From Gemmatimonadota bacterium (lineage in GTDB: Bacteria; Gemmatimonadota; Gemmatimonadetes; Longimicrobiales; Gaopeijiaceae): a stretch of DNA of 64,000 nucleotides. Below are positions 39,096 through 46,612 of this stretch, one piece after another. The notes under the pieces are model-generated. The model saw only the letters and a program-made list of their open reading frames with translations. It had not been told where the DNA came from and did not search any database. A program made the position numbers and the translations under genes. Numbering within the stretch: position 1 is the stretch's first letter; each line of letters starts with the position of its first letter. The stretch lies in contig JAPPGF010000027.1 in the NCBI GenBank assembly GCA_028875075.1, forward strand, positions 1 to 64,000, given 5' to 3'.

Positions 39096-40415
39096 GTGCG
39101 CTTCACGACCTACACGAAGTACATGGGGACCTGGGCGGACGCTGTTAACCTCCGGTCCCTGCTCGACCACCTTTCCGAGTTTCTCCTAAACGGCGGATTC
39201 GCCGGGGGCCCACACTATCACCCCTATTGGGGCTGGTCCGGAACTGAAGAAGACAAATCGCCGCACGCGCTCAAGCGTGCTCTATTCAAGGCGTTGGTCG
39301 AGACCGGCCAACTCACTCCCGAGATGGTCGAGGAACTCAGTGGGGAGGGCCAGGGCGACGCCGACGTTCAGCAGAGCATCGCCGAGCTGCTCGATCGTTT
39401 GATCGAACTATTGGTCGAGGAGGGATACCTCGCTCCCATCCAGTCCGACTTGCCCACGGTCGCGGGCCCCACCCAGCACGTCACGGGCCAGGGTCAAGTG
39501 AACGACCCCAAACAGGCGGCGCAGCAGGTTCAATTTAGTCCGACCCGCAAAGGCATCGATTTCCTGGGCTACAGTGCGCTCAAGAGGCTGTTGTCGGCGG
39601 CGGGCAGATCCGACCTGGGCTCCCACAGCACGTCACATCTCTCGACTGGCGTGGAAACGGAAGCGGTGAGTCGTCCCTATGAATACGGCGACACAATGAA
39701 TCTTGACATTCCTGCTACGCTTAAGAACGCGCTATCACGCGTTCGGGAGGACAGCGACTACGAAACCGGACTCGAGGGTCCCTGGGCGCTCGATTACAGG
39801 GACCTGATGGTGCATCAGTCTGAGTATCGGTCCTCATGCGCCACGGTCCTGATGCTCGACATATCACACTCGATGGTGCTCTATGGCGAGGATCGCTTTA
39901 CGCCCGCGAAGCAAGTGGCACTCGCTCTTTCTCACCTCATTTGTACCCAGTACCCGGGCGACAGCTTGCGCGTGCTCACCTTCGGTGACCGCGCCGAAGA
40001 GATCCCATTCTCGCACCTCGCCAAGGCGCAGGTAGGGCCTTACCACACGAACACGGCGGAGGGGCTTCAGGTGGCACGACGGATTCTCGCCACCCAGAAG
40101 CAGGACATGCGGCAGATCATCATGATTACCGACGGTAAGCCCAGCGCGGTCACCCTGCCGGACGGCCGCATTTACCAGAACTCCAGCGGAATAGACGGAC
40201 TCATCCTGCGACGCACCTTCCAGGAGGTCGCCGAGTGCCGCAAGGCCGGCATCCTTGTCAACACCTTCATGCTCGCCCGCGATCCGTACCTCGTTAAGTT
40301 TGTTCAGGAAGTGTCGGAGGTCGCCCGGGGGAAGGCGTATTTCACCACGACCATCACCCTCGGCCAGTACATTATGATGGACTTCATGAAGCGGAAGCGT
40401 CGCCACGCCACGTGA
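39096..40415 (+). CDS. VWA-domain protein, partner of the chelatase-like ATPase
   Basis: About 439 residues. The C-terminal half is a von Willebrand A domain with the metal-site motif MLDISHSMVLYGEDRFTPAK (DxSxS), a later Thr in the HTNTAEGL region and the TDGKPS motif. The N-terminal half is helical and acidic, as in VWA partners of ChlI/MoxR-like ATPases. GTG 39096 with GGAG eight bases upstream is preferred; the open frame from 38991 runs into mutY. Probably assembles with the ATPase at 35595, by analogy with ChlI/ChlD; no ChlH-like subunit is present in the window. Confidence 0.85.
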   Translation: MRFTTYTKYMGTWADAVNLRSLLDHLSEFLLNGGFAGGPHYHPYWGWSGTEEDKSPHALKRALFKALVETGQLTPEMVEELSGEGQGDADVQQSIAELLDRLIELLVEEGYLAPIQSDLPTVAGPTQHVTGQGQVNDPKQAAQQVQFSPTRKGIDFLGYSALKRLLSAAGRSDLGSHSTSHLSTGVETEAVSRPYEYGDTMNLDIPATLKNALSRVREDSDYETGLEGPWALDYRDLMVHQSEYRSSCATVLMLDISHSMVLYGEDRFTPAKQVALALSHLICTQYPGDSLRVLTFGDRAEEIPFSHLAKAQVGPYHTNTAEGLQVARRILATQKQDMRQIIMITDGKPSAVTLPDGRIYQNSSGIDGLILRRTFQEVAECRKAGILVNTFMLARDPYLVKFVQEVSEVARGKAYFTTTITLGQYIMMDFMKRKRRHAT

Positions 40416-40750
40416 ACCCGAGTTGGCCACGCCCAGGATCGGTTGCGACGGGGCTCTCGGCTAGCATTGCCAATCCAAGGCCGACATCCGCGCCCCGCCA
40501 GGAGGCAGTTCCCGCGGGACCCGCGAGGCCCGTGTCGTTCGGCGAGACTGTGCGCCTGCAAACGGCTACCGAGCGTAGCGATACCTTGGTAGTGGATGTC
40601 GGCATCCCGTCGTGGCGGCAAATTGGTTCTGGAGGAGTGTGTTCACGAGGAGAGCGGGTGTGGAAACGCGAGCCGACTGCGCAGCCCTCCTCGCCTACAC
40701 AACGGACGGGTAGCGTCACCTCGCGCGCGTCCGTCATGGCGGGAAGCTGA
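40412..40750 (+). CDS. doubtful Pro/Ser/Thr-rich ORF
   Basis: GTG 40412 overlaps the VWA stop (GTGA) and the frame runs 112 codons with high G/C third positions. The product is low-complexity, with only PVSFGETVRLQTATERSDTL looking structured. An antisense frame of similar length exists. If it is not a gene, 40416-40781 is an empty 366-base gap in the operon. Confidence 0.25.
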   Translation: MNPSWPRPGSVATGLSASIANPRPTSAPRQEAVPAGPARPVSFGETVRLQTATERSDTLVVDVGIPSWRQIGSGGVCSRGERVWKREPTAQPSSPTQRTGSVTSRASVMAGS

Positions 40751-40781
40751 CAAGCGTCCTAAATGCCCTGAGCTTTGGATT

Positions 40782-41033
40782 GTGAACGAATTCGAGGAGC
40801 GCACCATCGGCGGTCTGGTCGTGCGCATCGACCGGCTGCTTTGCGTAGGATTCGGCGACTGCATCGCCGAGGTGCCGGACGCCTTGGTATTCGGCGGAGA
40901 GGGTATCGTCACGTTTACCGAGGCCGCCGATGGGTTGGACCGGCAGCAGATCATTTCGGTTTGCGAGGCTTGTCCCGTTGATGCCATCACGGTCTACGAG
41001 AACGGAACGCAAATCGCCCCCCAGAGCGCATGA
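40782..41033 (+). CDS. single-cluster ferredoxin
   Basis: 83 residues from GTG 40782. Cysteine pattern CVGFGDC early and CEACPVDAI late, with the intervening PDALVF, matches small ferredoxins holding one 3Fe-4S or 4Fe-4S cluster (C-x5-C ... C-x3-C; the middle Cys of the first motif is Phe). It overlaps the Mrp-type ATPase gene (ATGA) and probably supplies electrons to a partner in this operon, the radical SAM enzyme being an obvious candidate. Confidence 0.8.
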   Translation: MNEFEERTIGGLVVRIDRLLCVGFGDCIAEVPDALVFGGEGIVTFTEAADGLDRQQIISVCEACPVDAITVYENGTQIAPQSA

Positions 41034-41923
41034 GACGCATACGAACCTACAAGGACGTTGCCGCAGAGGCTGGTGCGGCCGTCGTCACAATTCCCGGACA
41101 GGTGATGGCACAGCGCGAGCGCCTCGCCCGGCGGCTGGCGGACATCGGGGCCGTGGCGGCGATTGCGAGCGGCAAGGGAGGTGTGGGCAAGAGCGCCCTG
41201 ACCGCGAATCTCGCGGTCTCCCTGGGTGCCCACGGACTGCGGGTGGGTGCGCTCGACAGCGACCTTAACGGTCCATCGCTTGCGCGCATGCTCGGAGTCG
41301 TCGGGGCACGGTTCACTGCGGGGGAGAACGGGATGATCCCCCCCATGGGATCCGGTGGAATACGCGTCGTCTCCATGGAACTCTTTCAGGACGGTGCCGA
41401 CGATCCGCTTCGGTGGCGCGGCCCCAAGGGCGAGAGCTGGGCGTGGCGGGGCGTGATCGAGACCGGCACGATACGGGAGCTGCTCTCCGACGTGGCTTGG
41501 GGCAAGCTAGACGTGCTATTCGTGGACGTGGCTCCGGGCACGGACCGCATCGCCAGGCTGCTCGATCTAGTGCCCGATCCCGCGGCGCTACTCCTCGTCA
41601 CAACGCCCTCGGCCATGGCCCGGCGCGTCGTCGCGCGCTCGCTGCGTCTTGCGCGCGAGGCACGGGTTCGCCGAATTGGCCTCGTCGAGAACATGACAAC
41701 TTGGGCCTGCCCGGGCTGCGGAGCCCTCACCGAACTCTACGAGTCGTCTGAGCCGCAGCTCGCCAGCCGTGAGATCGAGTGTTGGGCTGAAGTGCCGTTC
41801 GATCCGAGGCTCGCTCGGAGCACTGACGAGGGCACACCGTTTGTGCTCGCCTATCCGGACGCTCCGGCCGCACGCGCCATCACCGCCCTAGCCACGCGGT
41901 TGAGACGAGAACTCCACTTGTGA
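41030..41923 (+). CDS. Mrp/NBP35-type P-loop ATPase
   Basis: 297 residues. Deviant Walker A GKGGVGKSALTANLA, switch LDSDLNGPSLARMLG, and the C-terminal ENMTTWACPGCG with the CxxC that in ApbC/Mrp binds a bridging Fe-S cluster. Mrp proteins carry Fe-S clusters to apo-enzymes; the fold is shared with BchL. It overlaps its neighbours on both sides (ATGA and GTGA), so it belongs to the ferredoxin/PCP_red operon and may load clusters onto the radical SAM enzyme. Confidence 0.88.
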   Translation: MRRIRTYKDVAAEAGAAVVTIPGQVMAQRERLARRLADIGAVAAIASGKGGVGKSALTANLAVSLGAHGLRVGALDSDLNGPSLARMLGVVGARFTAGENGMIPPMGSGGIRVVSMELFQDGADDPLRWRGPKGESWAWRGVIETGTIRELLSDVAWGKLDVLFVDVAPGTDRIARLLDLVPDPAALLLVTTPSAMARRVVARSLRLAREARVRRIGLVENMTTWACPGCGALTELYESSEPQLASREIECWAEVPFDPRLARSTDEGTPFVLAYPDAPAARAITALATRLRRELHL

Positions 41924-42384
41924 AGTTCCTCTGCGTACCGTGCGACCGGGTGATGGCGTTCGCCGAACGTCACGTTCCTGACGACGGCACATTGACCGTC
42001 GTATTCGGTTGCCCGGGGTGTGGTCGTGAGATGGCGCTGCTCGCTAACCCGTACGAGAGTCAGCTAGTGCGCAGTCTCGGCGTGAAGGTCGGGGGCCGGA
42101 CCGTCCCCGAACAGCCGATGGAACTCATGCGCGGAAGCCTTGAGGGTGGCCGTCCCGAAGCGTTTAACGATAGCACACCTCTAGCCCGCGAGGATGCCGC
42201 GAGCCGTGGCCCAGGACCCGTGTGGAGCCCGGGCGCGCTTGAACGGCTTGAGCGGGTGCCCTCATTCGTACGCGGAATGGTTAAACGCATCTACGTCGAT
42301 TGGGCCCGCCAGCACGGGATCTCGGAGTTTACCCCCGAGGTCATGGACCGGGCACGGAGCGAGCTCGGTCTCGAGGGGATGTAG
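41920..42384 (+). CDS. zinc-ribbon protein with C-terminal PCP_red domain
   Basis: 154 residues. The N-terminus has two cysteine pairs (CVPC and CPGC) forming a probable zinc ribbon. After a linker the last 50 residues (LERLERVPSFVRGMVKRIYV then DWARQHGISEFTPEVMDRAR) match the PCP_red domain, a small helical unit first known from the C-terminus of the B subunit of light-independent protochlorophyllide reductase, where it contacts the tetrapyrrole. GTG start overlaps the Mrp gene. Function unknown; first of three PCP_red proteins in this cluster. Confidence 0.75.
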   Translation: MKFLCVPCDRVMAFAERHVPDDGTLTVVFGCPGCGREMALLANPYESQLVRSLGVKVGGRTVPEQPMELMRGSLEGGRPEAFNDSTPLAREDAASRGPGPVWSPGALERLERVPSFVRGMVKRIYVDWARQHGISEFTPEVMDRARSELGLEGM

Positions 42385-42385
42385 G

Positions 42386-42763
42386 CTGGAGGCGACCCCG
42401 GAGCGGCGGCGCAAGTTCAGGCAGGCAGCCTTCTACTACCTGCACATGGGAGTACTCTACGAGGCTGCGGTCTTCGAGATGGCCCGCCACGGGCTGCTGG
42501 AGGGACGGGGCGGCATCCCCTGGATCTGGCTCCTCGCCGGGGCCGCCATTGTCGTCCTGGTATTCTGGGCCCTCTGGAGCAGGCAGAGCGTCTGGGTGGC
42601 GCGCATCGTCTGGGCCCTCGGCCTGTTTCGCCTGCCGGCCCTAATCGGGGGAGCCTTTTTTCCCGACCCGCAGACGCAGATTGCGACCGATTTCTTCCTC
42701 ATCGCGCTGCTCGTCGTCCTCGGAAATCTCTGGCTACTGGCACGCGCTGGCTGGGATCTCTGA
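42386..42763 (+). CDS. small integral membrane protein
   Basis: About 125 residues with three to four hydrophobic segments (WIWLLAGAAIVVLVFWALW, WALGLFRLPALIGGAFF, FFLIALLVVLGNLWLLARAG). Coding character extends upstream of the first ATG (42446) to a CTG at 42386 that has GAGGGG at good spacing, so a CTG start or ATG 42446 are both possible. No family known to me. It follows the PCP_red gene directly and precedes the promoter region of the next operon. Confidence 0.6.
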   Translation: MEATPERRRKFRQAAFYYLHMGVLYEAAVFEMARHGLLEGRGGIPWIWLLAGAAIVVLVFWALWSRQSVWVARIVWALGLFRLPALIGGAFFPDPQTQIATDFFLIALLVVLGNLWLLARAGWDL

Positions 42764-42794
42764 AGGAATCGCCTCGCGACTCGGGCTAGGATTG

Positions 42795-42824
42795 TTGACG
42801 GGTCCGATCAGGCACCGGTATACT
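42795..42824 (+). promoter_or_regulatory. promoter of the PCP_red/cytochrome operon
   Basis: TTGACG (42795-42800), 18-base spacer, TATACT (42819-42824), in a locally A/T-rich patch that stands out in this G/C-rich window. It predicts a leader of about 280 bases before the gene at 43113. Confidence 0.7.
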
Positions 42825-43112
42825 GTTATCTTTTACCTTGTACTTTATTTCACAAGACGCGTTTCTGACGCCCTCTAAGACTGTACGACTCGACGTCCCC
42901 TACTCGACCGAGGTGACGCGTTCACGTCGGCCCGACGGGCCGGCGCTGCGCGTTTCACGCTTGAAGGCCCTCCCTGCGTTCGGTGTCCGACACCGGTTCA
43001 GGTCCGGGACAGGGGAAGCGGGCACGCACACCGTGGCGCCGCAAGGTTGCGGGCGGTCCTACCCACAAGAGTACGGCACAAGGGGCGCGTAGCCCGTGAG
43101 CGAGGCAACTGA
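42825..43112 (+). other. long untranslated leader with palindromes
   Basis: No convincing gene (an 84-codon TTG frame looks spurious). Contains a hairpin CGGCCC-GAC-GGGCCG at 42928-42942 and an odd palindrome CGGTGTC-C-GACACCG at 42981-42995, which could be an operator or RNA structure controlling the downstream operon. I could not match it to a known riboswitch class. Confidence 0.4.
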
Positions 43113-45221
43113 ATGTACCGAGAGGTTTTGGTCCCGGTCGACAACTCCGATCCGTCCCACTGGGCAGTCGACCGCGCCATCGAGCTATGTCGACGCTCCG
43201 CCGGCCGGATAACGGGGAACCACGTCTACGCGGCCCGCCTCCACGACGTCCGCTTTCGGCAGCTTGAGACGGGCCTTCCCGCGCAGTTCCAGACACCGGA
43301 AGAGATCAAGCGTCAGCGCAAGGTCCACGACAAGCTGATTGAGAAGGGCCTGCAGCTCATCTCGGACTCCTTCCTAGACCAGACCGAGCAGCGTTGCCAA
43401 GCGTCGGGCGTGCCGATTACCCGCCAACTGCTTGAGGGGATCAACTACGAGGAGATCGTCCGCGAAGCCAACAGCGGCGCTGGCCGGCTCCCTAGTCTGA
43501 TCGGGTTCGACCCCAACATCACCCACAAGTACGACGGCGGGGATATGGTTAGGAGTGATGTGAGGCTAGGCGCGGACGGCCGTATCGTTGAGGAGGACGA
43601 GGAACAGGACGAGAAACTCGCAGGCTCAAGCGGCCGCCACTACGATCTGATCGCAATCGGCGCCCACGGCATCGGCCGTCAGCCCTACAGTCAGCTGGGC
43701 GGGGTCGCGGCACGTGTTCTCCGCCAAGTCGAGAAGGACATCCTGCTCGTGCGCGACGACCGAACCCTCGAGGGCGGCCGATGGATGGTTTGCGTGGACG
43801 GCTCCTCGTACGCCTACAAGGCGCTGCGAATCGCCCTCGAGCTGGCCGAGGAATACAGCGCGAGACTCTACATATGCAGCGCCTTCGATGTCGAGTACCA
43901 CCACGTGGTCTTTGGCAACATCAAGGATGTGCTCTCCATCCAAGCCTCCAAGATTTTCAAGTTCGAGGAGCAGGAGGAGCTCCACAACAATATCATTGAC
44001 AAAGGCCTGCTAAAGCTGTGCCAGGCCAACTTGAAGCGTGCGCGGGTGATGGCTGAGGCCCATCCCGAGGTCGTGACGGACACGCAAGTCCTCATCGGGA
44101 AGCCGTTCCAGTGTATCCTCCAGTGGGTGCGGGAAATCGACCCGACGCTCCTGATCTTTGCACGCCACGGCGGCCACCGGATTGAGGGCACCGACCTGGG
44201 ATCGCAGGCCGAGAACCTGGTGCGGCTTGCACCAACCAATGTGCTCCTCGTCGGCACCCAGGATGTCCGTCCCGACGAGATTCCTTGGATCGAGGAGGAC
44301 GGCGAGAAGGGCCTGGAGTGGGCCCCGGACGCGGAGGCACGCATTCACCGCGTGCCCCCGTTCGCACTGGGCATCGCGCGCAAGGCGGTCGAAGAGTTCG
44401 TGCTCGACAACTACGGTCCAGGAGCTAACGGCACCTACGCGGAAGACGGGCGCGGAGCCGCCCCGCACGTTGACGGCGTTGCAGGCTCGAACGGCGGAGC
44501 ACGTACAGCTTCGATACCGCCGGTTAGCGCCGACGGGTTTCCCATGGTGACCAACCAGCGCTTGGACGAGGCGATTACGAAACTGCTACCCACCCACATG
44601 CAGTTGATCATGGGAATCGGCACGGCCGAGGAGCTGGCACTGGCCGAGGTGAAGGCCGAGGAGGCGATGAAGCGGACCGCCGTGGAGGGATCGGACGCCG
44701 ACGAGGCGCACGCAATGGTAACGGTGAAGTGCCCCTATACAGGGCAGGTATCCACCCGGGCCCGTACCGAGAAGGATTCGATCGTCTGGACGAACGAAGC
44801 GTTCGAGCGACTTCGCGCAGTCCCGCTCATCGCACGTCCGCTGGCGCGCAACACGGTGGAACGCTTCGCGCGCGAGCGCGGCATGTGGCGGATCACGACG
44901 ATGGTAATGGACGAGAACAAGCAGGCCATGGTCGAGGCGGACGAGTTTGACACCGACACGATGCTCGTGATGTTTCGTGAGCTGCAGACCAAGCAGATCC
45001 AGGCCCAGGCGGAAGGCACGGACGGGCTCACTCCCGAGACGCGACGCTTCATCGAAGAGGCGAAGGCGTCCGGCGTCACCCGCTGTCCCATCCGTGACGT
45101 GGTCGCCAAGGCGGATCAGTGCCCGGTCGACCTCAATACCGTCACGCCCGAGCAGGCGCGCGCCGCCGTGGAGGAGTCCATGAAGCGCGAGCATCGCGAG
45201 CCCGCCGGAACGGGCGATTGA
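43113..45221 (+). CDS. double universal-stress-protein with two PCP_red domains
   Basis: 702 residues. Two Usp domains: residues 1 to about 235, opening LVPVDNSDPSHWAVDRAIEL and closing IGAHGIGRQPYSQLGGVAAR, with a large internal insert; and about 240-400, with VCVDGSSYAYKALRIALELA and the nucleotide-loop-like RHGGHRIEGTDLGSQAENLV. Then two PCP_red-like units, near residues 406-440 (ARIHRVPPFALGIARKAVEE) and 560-600 (FERLRAVPLIARPLARNTVE), and a C-terminal tail with two cysteines (RCPIRDV, QCPVDL). Usp domains bind ATP in many cases; PCP_red suggests contact with a tetrapyrrole. First gene of the cytochrome operon; ATG preceded by GCGAGG. Confidence 0.8.
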   Translation: MYREVLVPVDNSDPSHWAVDRAIELCRRSAGRITGNHVYAARLHDVRFRQLETGLPAQFQTPEEIKRQRKVHDKLIEKGLQLISDSFLDQTEQRCQASGVPITRQLLEGINYEEIVREANSGAGRLPSLIGFDPNITHKYDGGDMVRSDVRLGADGRIVEEDEEQDEKLAGSSGRHYDLIAIGAHGIGRQPYSQLGGVAARVLRQVEKDILLVRDDRTLEGGRWMVCVDGSSYAYKALRIALELAEEYSARLYICSAFDVEYHHVVFGNIKDVLSIQASKIFKFEEQEELHNNIIDKGLLKLCQANLKRARVMAEAHPEVVTDTQVLIGKPFQCILQWVREIDPTLLIFARHGGHRIEGTDLGSQAENLVRLAPTNVLLVGTQDVRPDEIPWIEEDGEKGLEWAPDAEARIHRVPPFALGIARKAVEEFVLDNYGPGANGTYAEDGRGAAPHVDGVAGSNGGARTASIPPVSADGFPMVTNQRLDEAITKLLPTHMQLIMGIGTAEELALAEVKAEEAMKRTAVEGSDADEAHAMVTVKCPYTGQVSTRARTEKDSIVWTNEAFERLRAVPLIARPLARNTVERFARERGMWRITTMVMDENKQAMVEADEFDTDTMLVMFRELQTKQIQAQAEGTDGLTPETRRFIEEAKASGVTRCPIRDVVAKADQCPVDLNTVTPEQARAAVEESMKREHREPAGTGD

Positions 45222-45226
45222 ACCCC

Positions 45227-46612
45227 ATGGCGGTGCCCCCGCTCCGTACTACGGGCGCGCCCTCGGGGCTGCTCGACGTGGCATCCCCTGCGCTGGTGCC
45301 CATGGTAGAACCGGCTGCCGCGACGAACCCACGCACCCGCCTTCCCCACGTGATTGCGTGGAACCTCACCCGCCGCTGCAACCTGGCCTGCGCCCACTGC
45401 TACATTTCGGCTGGCCCTTGGCACTCTGCCGCGGGCGAACTCAACACGTCCACCTGCAAGCGGATCCTCGACGAGGTACTGGAGGTCAACCCCGCCCCGG
45501 TGCTGATCCTGTCGGGAGGCGAGCCCCTGCTCAGAGCGGACCTCGAAGAGCTGGCCGAGCACGCGTCCGCTGGCGGTGCAACAGTGGTGGTTGGCACCAA
45601 CGGAACGCGGCTCACCGAAGCGCGAATCCGCTCACTCATGGCCGTTGGCGTCAAGGGTGTCGCGGTGAGCATCGACTCGCTCGATCAGCGCTATCACGAC
45701 CGCTTCCGACACGGCGAAGGTGCACTCGGCGATACGCTCGCCGCGGTGGAGTGCCTGCGCGCGCGCGGGCTTGACTTCATCGTCCAGACGACGGTCACGC
45801 GCGGCAACCGCGGAGAGCTCGCGGCACTCGCTGCGTGGTCGGCTGAGCACGGTGCAGTGGCATTCAATGTGTACTTCGTGGTACCGACCGGGCGCGGCGA
45901 TCGAATGCGTGCGATGGAGCCGGATGAGAACGACGCGGTGCTACGCGACCTCGTGGGGCTGGAGCGGATCTACCGCGGCCGTATGATGGTGCGTTCCAAG
46001 TGCCAGCCCCAGCTCATGCGTCACGCACTCGCGGGCGATGCCGACTCGCCACTCCTGAACTATGAGACCCGCTGCCCCTGTGGAATTCAGTACTGCCGGA
46101 TCACGCCAGAAGGGAAGGTCACGCCGTGCCCGTACACCCCGGTAACGGCCGGCGACCTCACGAAGGCGTCGTTCGGCGAGATCTGGGACACGTCAGTAGT
46201 CTTCCAGAGCCTCCGCACCGGGGCGCTCGGCGGCAAGTGCGGCCGTTGCGAGTTCCGGGCTGTCTGCGGTGGCTGCCGTGCACGCGCGTACGCCGAGGGC
46301 CACGACCTGTTGGGGCCCGACGAGTCGTGCGCGTACGAGCCCACGGGCCAGGTGCCGCTGATTCAGCGGCGGGCCGTCACGTACGGTACTGCGTTCGAGG
46401 CTGAACTCGACTGGGCGCCCGAGGCTGCGGCACGTCTCAAGGCGATCCCCAGCTTTGTGCGCGGCGTGGTCACGCAGCGCGTTGAGAAGTTCGCGCGGGA
46501 GCGCGGCTACGAGCGTGTCGATCTGGACGTGATGGTGGAGGTGCGGAGGGCGATGCCCGTGGATTTCTCGAAACGGTTGCCGTTTTTCCTGAGCAAGGAC
46601 GGTGAGCGGTGA
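45227..46612 (+). CDS. radical SAM/SPASM enzyme with C-terminal PCP_red domain
   Basis: About 461 residues. The radical SAM cluster motif CNLACAHC is near residue 50; LILSGGEPLL is the SAM-binding GGE motif. A SPASM-type Cys-rich region follows (CPCGIQYC, CPYTPV, CGRCEFRAVCGGCRARAY). This layout is that of the NirJ/AhbC/AhbD group, which edits porphyrin side chains in heme d1 and alternative heme synthesis. The last 60 residues are a PCP_red unit (RLKAIPSFVRGVVTQRVEKF, ARERGYERVDLDVMVEVRRA). The fusion of a heme-biosynthesis-like radical enzyme with a tetrapyrrole-linked domain is the strongest functional clue in the cluster. Start 45227 follows the Usp gene by five bases; the longer frame to 45119 is a shadow. 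Confidence 0.85.
   Translation: MAVPPLRTTGAPSGLLDVASPALVPMVEPAAATNPRTRLPHVIAWNLTRRCNLACAHCYISAGPWHSAAGELNTSTCKRILDEVLEVNPAPVLILSGGEPLLRADLEELAEHASAGGATVVVGTNGTRLTEARIRSLMAVGVKGVAVSIDSLDQRYHDRFRHGEGALGDTLAAVECLRARGLDFIVQTTVTRGNRGELAALAAWSAEHGAVAFNVYFVVPTGRGDRMRAMEPDENDAVLRDLVGLERIYRGRMMVRSKCQPQLMRHALAGDADSPLLNYETRCPCGIQYCRITPEGKVTPCPYTPVTAGDLTKASFGEIWDTSVVFQSLRTGALGGKCGRCEFRAVCGGCRARAYAEGHDLLGPDESCAYEPTGQVPLIQRRAVTYGTAFEAELDWAPEAAARLKAIPSFVRGVVTQRVEKFARERGYERVDLDVMVEVRRAMPVDFSKRLPFFLSKDGER

Noticed and set aside
42838-43092. 84-codon TTG frame in the leader of the Usp gene
   Set aside because: No ribosome site, poor composition and no family feature.
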